Assembly: GCF_018881855.1 (NCBI RefSeq)
Contig: NZ_JACVPN010000002.1
Coordinates: 210,769 to 274,768 of the forward strand
Length of the DNA stretch: 64,000 nt
Direction of reading: 5' to 3'
Source: Polynucleobacter sp. MWH-Berg-3C6
GTDB lineage: Bacteria > Pseudomonadota > Gammaproteobacteria > Burkholderiales > Burkholderiaceae
Shown: piece after piece, positions 35,542 to 42,682 of the stretch
Position numbering within the stretch: position 1 is the first letter of the stretch
How the letters are laid out: every line of letters begins with the position of its first letter
Translations under genes and position numbers: made by a program
Notes under the pieces: model-generated
The model's input: only the letters and a program-made list of their open reading frames with translations
Told to the model about the DNA's origin: nothing
Database searches by the model: none

Positions 35542-35832
35542 TTACTTCTGTACAACAGCCATGATGTCTTCTTCGCGCATTACGAGAAGTTCATCGCCGT
35601 CGACCTTAACTGTTTGACCAGCATATTTGCCAAATAACACGCGATCGCCAACTTTGACATCAGGTGCATTCAATTTGCCGCTGTCATCGCGCTTGCCTGG
35701 GCCTACTGCCAATACTTCACCTTGATCCGGTTTTTCTGCAGCAGCGTCAGGAATGATGATTCCGGAAGCAGTTTTTGATTCTTGATCTAAACGCTTGATG
35801 ATTACGCGATCATGTAAGGGACGCAAATTCAT
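35542..35832 (-). CDS. groS: Co-chaperonin GroES
   Basis: 96 residues, normal length. [15 protein letters not shown] at the N-terminus, the mobile loop around [14 protein letters not shown] and the C-terminal [10 protein letters not shown] are typical. Caps the GroEL ring. A strong ribosome binding site (AGGAGA on the minus strand) lies just before the ATG. A CIRCE operator sits about 110 bases upstream. Confidence 0.97.
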   Translation of the reverse strand: MNLRPLHDRVIIKRLDQESKTASGIIIPDAAAEKPDQGEVLAVGPGKRDDSGKLNAPDVKVGDRVLFGKYAGQTVKVDGDELLVMREEDIMAVVQK

Positions 35833-35941
35833 CTCTTCTCCTATGTTAGTAAGTGTTAACTAATTAAATATCTATATAAATCAATGCTTTATAATCTCTT
35901 CACACGGACGCTAAGGGTAATTTACCTAAAAATTCACCTTT

Positions 35942-35968
35942 TTAGCACTCGCATGTTGGGAGTGCTGA
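35942..35968 (-). promoter_or_regulatory. CIRCE operator (HrcA-binding) upstream of groES
   Basis: TTAGCACTC, nine bases, GAGTGCTGA: 17 of 18 arm bases fit the CIRCE consensus (TTAGCACTC-N9-GAGTGCTAA), with one change in the last arm. It is 110 bases upstream of the groS start. HrcA would repress groESL here; hrcA itself is not in the window. Of the 307 bases between groS and the EAL-like gene (35833-36139), this operator, the groS leader and the repeats at 35974-36068 account for what I can interpret. Confidence 0.9.
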
Positions 35969-35973
35969 TTATA

Positions 35974-36068
35974 TAGGTCTGATTCCTGAGATTTCAAGGG
36001 CGGTAGGATAAATTCCTGAGAAATAGGCCCTTATTTATAATGGGGACAGGTTGGTAGGTCGATTCCTA
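35974..36068 (+). promoter_or_regulatory. Three inverted-repeat boxes in the promoter region of the EAL-RR-kinase operon
   Basis: Three copies of TAGG-(3 or 4 bases)-ATTCCT(G/A): 35974-35988, 36004-36018 and 36055-36068. The starts are 30 and 51 bases apart, close to whole helix turns. The second box overlaps the candidate -35 region and the third lies just after the expected transcription start. The ATTCCTA half-site fits the heptad I recall for Bordetella BvgA (W-T-T-C-Y-T-A). Likely operators for the response regulator encoded downstream (inference). Confidence 0.5.
36013..36041 (+). promoter_or_regulatory. Candidate promoter of the EAL-RR-kinase operon
   Basis: A perfect -10 hexamer TATAAT (36036-36041) is preceded at 17 bases by TTCCTG (36013-36018), a poor -35. 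A poor -35 next to a perfect -10 is typical of promoters that need an activator, which fits the inverted boxes overlapping and flanking it. Confidence 0.5.
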
Positions 36069-36145
36069 CAGATAAATCAGCCCAAAGCCCTTACCGCTCC
36101 AATCCGTCCTGCCTAGACTGGACAGTCACCGATTGGAGAATGCTG

Positions 36146-36988
36146 ATGAGCCCGAAATCCCGGCTGTACACGCTTGTAAAGGCATGGAAGAACAAACCCT
36201 TCCAAGAAGTCCGCGACGCCTGTGGCGCACCCTGGCTTGGTATGAGTAGCCAAGCTCTTGAAGAACACCAATCCTGGTCCAAGCGACAAGCGATTAGCCA
36301 TGAACCCATTTTTAACTGTAAGGGAACAAAACTGACCGGCTCACTATTTAGACCTCTACTAACAGCCTCCGATATGCAATTACTGCGTTTATTCATGGAA
36401 GGCTTGGACACGATTTCCTACTGGTATCGCAGTGGCCGTTTTATTCCTGGCATTTTGCCAATGCCAACTCATGCCATCGCCTCCAGCGGATACATCGATG
36501 CACTGAGTGATCTGATTCTGAACTCACGACTACCCGTGGGGCTGATTGCATTAGGAATCCCCTCACTTCCTGAACCAGACATTGCTGATGCGTATAAAGA
36601 AGGCTTACTTCGCATGCGCCGACTAGGCGTCTTGCTGCACTTCATGAACTTCACGGGGACAGCAGATCAGCTGCACTGGATTAATGAGATGCAAATAGAA
36701 GGCATTCATATTGATGTCAGTCAGCTTAGAAATGAAGCGCTATCAAATGATGTGATGACTCAATTGAAGCAATCACCCTTTTCGACTACACAAATTTATG
36801 CAAGCAATATCAGTCTAGTCAAAGACTTAGAGAATGCATCTGCAATGCACATCGATCATTGCTACGGCGGTCTAATGTTGTCACCGCTCAGTCGCCATCA
36901 AATGCTCCAAATTAATGATAGCCGTATCGCTAAGGCTATTTTTTCGCTGCACCCTCATCCACAACCAAACCAAAATGGAGACCAGTAA
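36146..36988 (+). CDS. Degenerate EAL-domain protein, BvgR-like
   Basis: 280 residues from the ATG at 36146; GGAG at 36135-36138 is correctly spaced for it and too close to the ATG at 36140. The N-terminal 90 residues are not recognised. The rest aligns with an EAL (c-di-GMP phosphodiesterase) domain: LRRLGV-like RMRRLGVLLHFMNFTGT stands where active enzymes have LDDFGTG, HIDV where they have KID, YASNIS where they have AEGVE, and YGGLMLSPL where they have QGY-FS-P. The metal- and base-binding Asp pair, Lys and Glu are all missing, so it should not cleave c-di-GMP. It is the first gene of an operon with a BvgA-like regulator (one-base overlap) and a BvgS-like kinase. Bordetella BvgR, also an EAL protein, is encoded beside bvgAS. 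Regulatory role by protein contact is inference. Confidence 0.75.
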   Translation: MSPKSRLYTLVKAWKNKPFQEVRDACGAPWLGMSSQALEEHQSWSKRQAISHEPIFNCKGTKLTGSLFRPLLTASDMQLLRLFMEGLDTISYWYRSGRFIPGILPMPTHAIASSGYIDALSDLILNSRLPVGLIALGIPSLPEPDIADAYKEGLLRMRRLGVLLHFMNFTGTADQLHWINEMQIEGIHIDVSQLRNEALSNDVMTQLKQSPFSTTQIYASNISLVKDLENASAMHIDHCYGGLMLSPLSRHQMLQINDSRIAKAIFSLHPHPQPNQNGDQ

Positions 36989-37611
36989 TGAGAAAACGCG
37001 TGATGTTGGTAGATGACCATCCAGCTATGCTGATGGCCTTAAAAAGTATGTTGCAAGACCAGTTGTTATTTGAAATTGCAGGGCAAGCCCAGAATGGCGA
37101 GGAATGCCTTCGGTCCATCAAAGAGATGAATCCCAATATGGTGATTCTAGATTTAGATATGCCCAAGACCGATGGTTTTGATGTCATTCGGCGCATTGGC
37201 TTGATGTATCCCGATGTGCGAGTTCTGGTTCTTTCCAGTATGGATGAAGCGGTTTATGGCGGCCGAGTTCGATCACTAGGTGGGCATGGCTTTGTCAATA
37301 AAACCGCAGGGGCTGATGTGATCTTGGCAGCCTGTGTTGCGATCTCGCAAGGGTATAACTTTTTCACACATGGAAAAAATGGTAATAGCTCATTAAGTGA
37401 CAACGATAAGTTAGCGCTGATTTCTGATCGCGAGTTACAAGTCATGAAGTATCTTGGAAAAGGGAATACGAATCAGCAGATTTCAGACATGCTTCATATC
37501 AGCAATAAAACAGTGGCTACTTATAAGACCAGAGTTTTTGACAAACTTGGTATCAATAATATTGCCGACTTAATTTTATTCTGCCGCATGAACAAGATCA
37601 TCGAAAGCTAA
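36988..37611 (+). CDS. LuxR/NarL-type response regulator, BvgA/EvgA-like
   Basis: 207 residues, close to BvgA (209). N-terminal receiver with the acidic pair in LVDDHPAML, phosphoacceptor Asp55 (VILDLDMP), conserved Ser in VLVLSSMDE and Lys in FVNKTAG. C-terminal LuxR-type helix-turn-helix starting at LISDRELQVMKYLGKG, with ISNKTVATYKTRVFDKL as recognition region, which is strikingly close to BvgA's equivalent. It should bind DNA as a phosphorylated dimer. Its start shares a base with the stop of the EAL-like gene, and the kinase gene follows after seven bases. The three boxes at 35974-36068 are candidate targets. Confidence 0.9.
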   Translation: MRKRVMLVDDHPAMLMALKSMLQDQLLFEIAGQAQNGEECLRSIKEMNPNMVILDLDMPKTDGFDVIRRIGLMYPDVRVLVLSSMDEAVYGGRVRSLGGHGFVNKTAGADVILAACVAISQGYNFFTHGKNGNSSLSDNDKLALISDRELQVMKYLGKGNTNQQISDMLHISNKTVATYKTRVFDKLGINNIADLILFCRMNKIIES

Positions 37612-37618
37612 AAGAAAT

Positions 37619-40051
37619 ATGCATCGATTCATCGTCTGTACATCACTGCTGATTTGCCCGCTATTCAATCAGGCAAGCGGGATGACTCACGCCCAAGCTC
37701 TGAGTCCAGCAGAACAGCGATGGATCGACCAGCACCCTGTAGTGCACTTCAGCATTCATGAAAAATATGCCCCCTATTTACAAAGTAATGACAAAGGTTC
37801 AGGGGTCTTTCACGCGCTCTTGAAAAAACTGGGGGAATTTACTGGGCAAGAATTTTTGCCAAAGTGGAGAAATACTGATCAAGAAGGATTAAATCAATTG
37901 GCTGCTGGAGAAGTGGATTTCATGATCGACCCACCAAATCTAAATGATGAATACCTGCGATTTGGCTCGTTATCAGAAGCAATCTTTTGGGGACATGATG
38001 CCGTTCTAACAGCAAGCCCAAACAGTATTGAAAAAATTGCTCCAGCCAATATTGCTTACTTTGATCGCGGATACGAAAACCAACCCATACCAAGACATCC
38101 GAAGGCTAAGCTTTCTAATAATGCTCAGCATCTGGTTGTAGACCTACTCAAAAATGATGTTGAGGCACTAGTACTACCGATTCGACTGGCTCATCAGCTA
38201 GTACAAGACTTCAATACTTCTGAGCTTCGTGTAGATGGACTCTACAAGAGAGAGCCCTTTGAATATCGCTGGCTTATTTCAAATCAAGACCGTGCTTTAC
38301 ATGGCTTGCTCAATAACTTTCTATACAGTCTTGATCCGATTGAGTCTAGCCAACTCTTTGCACTTGGAAATTCCAGTTTTTCAGGAAACAAAAGTCCCTA
38401 TTGGGGAAAGCTGCCTTGGCTATTCACCCTGACTTTGATGGCGCTAGGTAGCATCCTATTTTGGCGTCTACAAAAGAAACAATCTTTACAGGAGCAAGCG
38501 ACAGAAGATTTGATTGCCTCTAAGGAGCTAGCCGAAAATGCAAATGCGGCGAAGTCCGCCTTTCTAGCAACGATGAGTCATGAAATCCGTACTCCAATGA
38601 ATGCAATCTTAGGGGTGCAAGAGTTATTACTGAGTAGTCGGCAATTTCCTGATAGTGAAAAATCATTACTGAAGAGCGCGCACTCTTCTGCCGAATCGCT
38701 ACTAGGCATTCTGAATCAGGTATTAGATCTTTCCAAAATTGAAGCTGGCAAGCTTACTCTCAATTTAGAGCCCTGCTGCCTCAATACACTCATTGATGAT
38801 ATTCATTCGGGATTTTCAACGGTAGCGAATAAGCAAGGTCTGCTCTTACATACCTCTAAAGATCCACGAATTGCTGCCGTCTTAATGATTGATACTTTGC
38901 GGCTTCGTCAAATTCTGCAGAACCTCTTAAGTAATGCGATTAAATTTACTGATCGTGGAGAGGTTTACTTCTCCATCAGCGTACTCGCAGATGATCATGC
39001 TGGGCAGTTAATTGAGTTCAGAGTCATCGATACTGGTATTGGTATGGGCTCCGAAGAAATCAAGCTAGCCCTCCAAGCCTTTGAGCAAGTTCCCGGCAAA
39101 ACAGATCAGCAAAATGGTACTGGTCTAGGTCTTACTATTACCAACCACTTAGTCAACTCAATGAATAGCCAGCTCTATTTCGAGAGTGCCCCAGGCTTTG
39201 GTAGCAATATTCATTTCTGTGTGGCATTTCCTCGTACCAGCATTGCCGTCTCTAGAAACTCCATTTCCGATAGAAGCTGGGCCTCTAAAAAACTGGCATC
39301 AAGAAATATTCAATATCAAGATGGGCCACTCAAAGCTCTAGTGGTTGAAGATCATCCTGCCAGTAGACAAATCATTTCCTTGCAATTACAGGCTTTAGGT
39401 GCTCAAGTTAGTGTTTGCGAAAGTGCAAACAAAGCTATTGAGTTGATATCGCAACAAGATTTTGATCTTCTACTCACAGACCAATCTATTCCCGGAATGC
39501 AAGGTTCAGAGTTAGCAAAACACCTTCGCGCTTTAGGCTATGGTGAGATCGTGATCATTGGCATTACTGCGGATATCTATGCTTTAGACGCTCGGCACCA
39601 ATTTCTTGCCGCTGGCATGAATGGGGTTCTGATTAAGCCCCTGAGCTTGATGACTTTAGAAAACGAATTGGCTCGATACTTCAGCATTCAAGAGGTTTCA
39701 GAGAAAAATGAAGAGCCAGAAGTTTCTCAAGAATATTCATTTGAGCTCTTTTCTAACCTCCTACAAAAGAATCCAGGCCATATTGTGCTCATATTGGATG
39801 AGATTAAAAAAGTCCACGACGATACCCTTGCCATACTGAAATCCGAAACTGTTAATGAAGAGATTTTGACAAGCTTGATTCATAAAATTAAAGGCGGTGC
39901 CCAGCTATTAAGCGCTCAGCGCTTTATCGCAGGCTGCGAAGTCCTTGAAACAGCAGCCCCGATCCCTGACAGGGTGAGTGCATTGATTCAATTACTGGAA
40001 GATCAAAATCGCATCATTGAATACTATAGGTCAAAGTACATCAGTAAATAA
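37619..40051 (+). CDS. BvgS/EvgS-like hybrid sensor histidine kinase with one Venus-flytrap sensor domain
   Basis: 810 residues. A signal peptide or N-terminal membrane segment (about 1-20), one periplasmic substrate-binding-protein-like (Venus flytrap) domain (about 28-265, opening LSPAEQRWIDQHPVV as in BvgS), one membrane helix (about 268-287), HisKA with His321 (MSHEIRTPMNAI), an HATPase with NAIKF, DTGIGM and GTGLGLTI boxes, a receiver domain with Asp621 (LLLTDQSIPGM), and a C-terminal HPt domain with His755 (IHKIKGGAQ). The His-Asp-His relay is complete, and the BvgA-like protein is the obvious final Asp. BvgS (about 1240 residues) has two flytrap domains and a PAS domain; this protein has one flytrap and no PAS, which explains most of the length difference. 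Confidence 0.9.
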   Translation: MHRFIVCTSLLICPLFNQASGMTHAQALSPAEQRWIDQHPVVHFSIHEKYAPYLQSNDKGSGVFHALLKKLGEFTGQEFLPKWRNTDQEGLNQLAAGEVDFMIDPPNLNDEYLRFGSLSEAIFWGHDAVLTASPNSIEKIAPANIAYFDRGYENQPIPRHPKAKLSNNAQHLVVDLLKNDVEALVLPIRLAHQLVQDFNTSELRVDGLYKREPFEYRWLISNQDRALHGLLNNFLYSLDPIESSQLFALGNSSFSGNKSPYWGKLPWLFTLTLMALGSILFWRLQKKQSLQEQATEDLIASKELAENANAAKSAFLATMSHEIRTPMNAILGVQELLLSSRQFPDSEKSLLKSAHSSAESLLGILNQVLDLSKIEAGKLTLNLEPCCLNTLIDDIHSGFSTVANKQGLLLHTSKDPRIAAVLMIDTLRLRQILQNLLSNAIKFTDRGEVYFSISVLADDHAGQLIEFRVIDTGIGMGSEEIKLALQAFEQVPGKTDQQNGTGLGLTITNHLVNSMNSQLYFESAPGFGSNIHFCVAFPRTSIAVSRNSISDRSWASKKLASRNIQYQDGPLKALVVEDHPASRQIISLQLQALGAQVSVCESANKAIELISQQDFDLLLTDQSIPGMQGSELAKHLRALGYGEIVIIGITADIYALDARHQFLAAGMNGVLIKPLSLMTLENELARYFSIQEVSEKNEEPEVSQEYSFELFSNLLQKNPGHIVLILDEIKKVHDDTLAILKSETVNEEILTSLIHKIKGGAQLLSAQRFIAGCEVLETAAPIPDRVSALIQLLEDQNRIIEYYRSKYISK

Positions 40052-40060
40052 GGCATCTCT

Positions 40061-40088
40061 TTGCCTTCTGGCTCCCTAGGTTTATCCT
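40061..40088 (+). promoter_or_regulatory. Candidate dacB promoter, leaderless type, with a box-like repeat
   Basis: TTGCCT (40061-40066), 16 bases, TATCCT (40083-40088), seven bases, ATG. Within it, TAGG-TTT-ATCCTA (40077-40089) resembles the three boxes upstream of the EAL-like gene but is one base shorter in the right arm. CGGGA (40091-40095) directly precedes the ATG. Confidence 0.3.
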
Positions 40089-40095
40089 ATCGGGA

Positions 40096-41634
40096 ATGCA
40101 GCAATCTATCCGTCATCTTTTTACTTTAGCCCTCATAACCCCCTGGATTGGGTTTTGCCTTTTTGCATCTACAGCCAGAGCTGAAGGGGTGCTACTGGCC
40201 ATACCTCAAGCTGTTGCAACGAGCTTAGAGCGCAATCAAATTCCAAAAGACGCTGTCAGTATTTCAGTAATGGAAATTGAGTCTGCCCGTCCGGGTAAGC
40301 ATCTCGCTAAAAATATTCTCAATTGGCGATCCACTGAAGCAATGAACCCCGCCTCAACCATGAAGCTCTTAACAACGCTTGCGGGTTTAGATATCTTGGG
40401 GCCACAGTATCGCTGGCGTACTAATATCTATACCGATGGCGCAATTCGGCAAGGAACTCTTAAGGGAAACCTTTACCTGCAGGGTACTGGTGATCCAAAG
40501 TTAATTCCTGAAGAGTTAGCCAAGCTCATGAAATCGTTACAAGCGCTTGGTATTCAAAAGATTGATGGTAATTTATTCTTTGATCGAAGTGCATATGCTC
40601 CAAATGTAATGGAGCACAACACTATCGATGGCGAAGCCTTACGCGCCTACAACGTACCACCTGATCCTTTGCTCTACGCTTTTAGAACCCTCTCGTTTCA
40701 GCTGGGTAAATCACGAACGGCAGACTTCATTGATATTGCCTATACGCCATCACTCTCACAACTGAAGATTGACAATCAAATGCAGCTGGTTGATCGCCCC
40801 TGTGACAACTGGAAAAGCAATATTCGCTTTAACCTAGACCCTGAGGGCACAACGAAAACAGATCAACCGCTGGTGGCACAATTTTCAGGGGCGTTTCCCA
40901 GCGCCTGTAAAGGAGTGAACTACAACGTGGTCGCCCTTGATGCAAATACTTTTCTGACACAAGGCTTTGCTGCTGCTTGGGAGCAATCTGGCGGTACATG
41001 GACACGGACCCCCGTCGGCAAAAATGGCAATGTACCTCTTGCCGCAAGACTCCTTCTCCAATTTGAAGGAATCAATCTGAGTGATGATGTTCTAGATATT
41101 AATAAGTATTCCAATAATGTCATGGCACGCCAACTACTTTTAACTCTAGCTCTAGAAAAAATGGGGAGGCCAGCAACAACCGCCAATGGTGAGTTGGTTA
41201 TACAGAGCTGGCTAAAACAAAATGGCTTAGATTTTCCGGGTCTTGTGATTGAAAATGGTTCAGGCTTATCACGCAACGAAGCGATTACAGCAGAACAAAT
41301 GAATCAGCTCTTATTGACTGCTCGAAACCTATCGGTAGGGGATGTTTTCTATAACAGCCTACCAATTGCTGGAACTGATGGCACGATGAGAAATCGTCTC
41401 ATGACACAACTCCGTAAATTTTTACACCTAAAGAAAAAGCCTGAGGCCAGAATTAAAACCGGATCACTAGCAGATGTGCGATCCATCTCTGGCTATGTCA
41501 TGAGTAAATCGGGGAAGTTATATGCAGTGACTTCTTTTATCAACCACCCCAATGCTTGGAGAGGCCTAGAGGCTCACGATCAATTACTATCGTGGCTACT
41601 TGAAGATGGTCCAGAGCCAAAGCTTGCGCGCTGA
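40096..41634 (+). CDS. dacB: D-alanyl-D-alanine carboxypeptidase/endopeptidase (PBP4 type)
   Basis: 512 residues. Signal peptide about 1-29. Class C penicillin-binding protein with Ser87-x-x-Lys90 (NPASTMKLL), SNN in KYSNNVMARQ and the KTG box in RIKTGSLADVRSISGY, plus the large insertion of PBP4 proteins between the first two motifs. Periplasmic; cuts peptidoglycan cross-links and terminal D-Ala. Starts 44 bases after the kinase gene, so it may partly share its transcript. Its last 55 bases overlap the 3' end of the convergent sua5 gene. Confidence 0.93.
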   Translation: MQQSIRHLFTLALITPWIGFCLFASTARAEGVLLAIPQAVATSLERNQIPKDAVSISVMEIESARPGKHLAKNILNWRSTEAMNPASTMKLLTTLAGLDILGPQYRWRTNIYTDGAIRQGTLKGNLYLQGTGDPKLIPEELAKLMKSLQALGIQKIDGNLFFDRSAYAPNVMEHNTIDGEALRAYNVPPDPLLYAFRTLSFQLGKSRTADFIDIAYTPSLSQLKIDNQMQLVDRPCDNWKSNIRFNLDPEGTTKTDQPLVAQFSGAFPSACKGVNYNVVALDANTFLTQGFAAAWEQSGGTWTRTPVGKNGNVPLAARLLLQFEGINLSDDVLDINKYSNNVMARQLLLTLALEKMGRPATTANGELVIQSWLKQNGLDFPGLVIENGSGLSRNEAITAEQMNQLLLTARNLSVGDVFYNSLPIAGTDGTMRNRLMTQLRKFLHLKKKPEARIKTGSLADVRSISGYVMSKSGKLYAVTSFINHPNAWRGLEAHDQLLSWLLEDGPEPKLAR

Positions 41635-42680
41635 AGTCGATCTCTAACGCCATCCCATTCTTCACCGCTTGGGGGCTCAGGAAAGAGAATCAAATCCCAG
41701 CCCTGCTGATCCAAATCACGTAATGAGCGATACAAGCGACTAGCAAATTCTCCGCTATCGCTCGGAATTTCAACCTCTTCAAAATGAACAGATGGATGAC
41801 CATCTTCACCCAAAGAAGATTCAGAATCCCAAACCGCTACAGCAACCCGAGACTTTGTATCCGGAAATTCGCTCAGTGCATCTAATACTCGGCCAGGAGC
41901 ATACAAGCGCAAGGGAGTGGTAGGTGCGTAATGTGCGCGCAAGCTGCCAGAGACTCTTGGGGTTGGTTCTACATTCTCTGCTGCAGCAAGATTTAGCTCG
42001 CCCGGCTGCAAGACTTTAATACCAGTCTTGGAAAAAATTTCTTTTGGGGTAATGACACCGGGACGAAGCAAAACCGCTTGATCACCAGAAGACATATCAA
42101 TGATGGTTGATTCAATGCCTACTTCGCAATCACCGCCATCCAAAATCATCAGATCAAGCGTGTCTTCAAATTCATTACGGACATCAGCTGCGCTAGTGGG
42201 AGATACTTTTCCAAAACGATTGGCAGAAGGTGCAACTACGCCACCCTTAAATTTACGCAATAACTCTTGTGCGATCGGATGCGCAGGCGCGCGAATAGCC
42301 ACCGTATCCTGCCCTCCAGTCAAATCATTCAGAACGCTTTTATCTTTTTTGAAGACCAATGTTAGAGGCCCAGGCCAGAAGGCATTGATTAACTTGAGGG
42401 CATCTTCAGATATATGTCTTGCCCACGGCGCCAAAACTGACACCCAATCGACTTGGGCCTGATCAAATTTATCCGGCGCTGCTAAATGCACAATCAATGG
42501 ATGGTTAGCGGGGCGTCCTTTAGTAGTAAAAACTTTTTTGATTGCTTCTGGATTCTTCGCATCCGCACCAAGGCCATAAACTGTCTCGGTGGGAAAGGCA
42601 ACTAAACCACCATCGCGTAATGTCTGAACTGCCTCATTGATCACTGCTGAAGATTGCAGCAGCTTACTATCGGTCGACAT
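41580..42680 (-). CDS. L-threonylcarbamoyladenylate synthase (Sua5 type)
   Basis: 366 residues. Makes threonylcarbamoyl-AMP for the t6A37 modification of ANN-decoding tRNAs. YrdC domain (about 14-210) with GGLVAFPTETVYGLGADA and KGRPANHPLIVHL, then a linker (PRVSGSLRAHYAP, typical of Sua5) and a C-terminal Sua5 domain, which the short TsaC lacks. The last 18 codons run antisense through the end of dacB, and the low-complexity end SSSSHDSN may be a product of that overlap. It starts two bases after the purK stop, at the tail of the long minus-strand block. Confidence 0.92.
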   Translation of the reverse strand: MSTDSKLLQSSAVINEAVQTLRDGGLVAFPTETVYGLGADAKNPEAIKKVFTTKGRPANHPLIVHLAAPDKFDQAQVDWVSVLAPWARHISEDALKLINAFWPGPLTLVFKKDKSVLNDLTGGQDTVAIRAPAHPIAQELLRKFKGGVVAPSANRFGKVSPTSAADVRNEFEDTLDLMILDGGDCEVGIESTIIDMSSGDQAVLLRPGVITPKEIFSKTGIKVLQPGELNLAAAENVEPTPRVSGSLRAHYAPTTPLRLYAPGRVLDALSEFPDTKSRVAVAVWDSESSLGEDGHPSVHFEEVEIPSDSGEFASRLYRSLRDLDQQGWDLILFPEPPSGEEWDGVRDRLQRASFGSGPSSSSHDSN

Positions 42681-42682
42681 TT

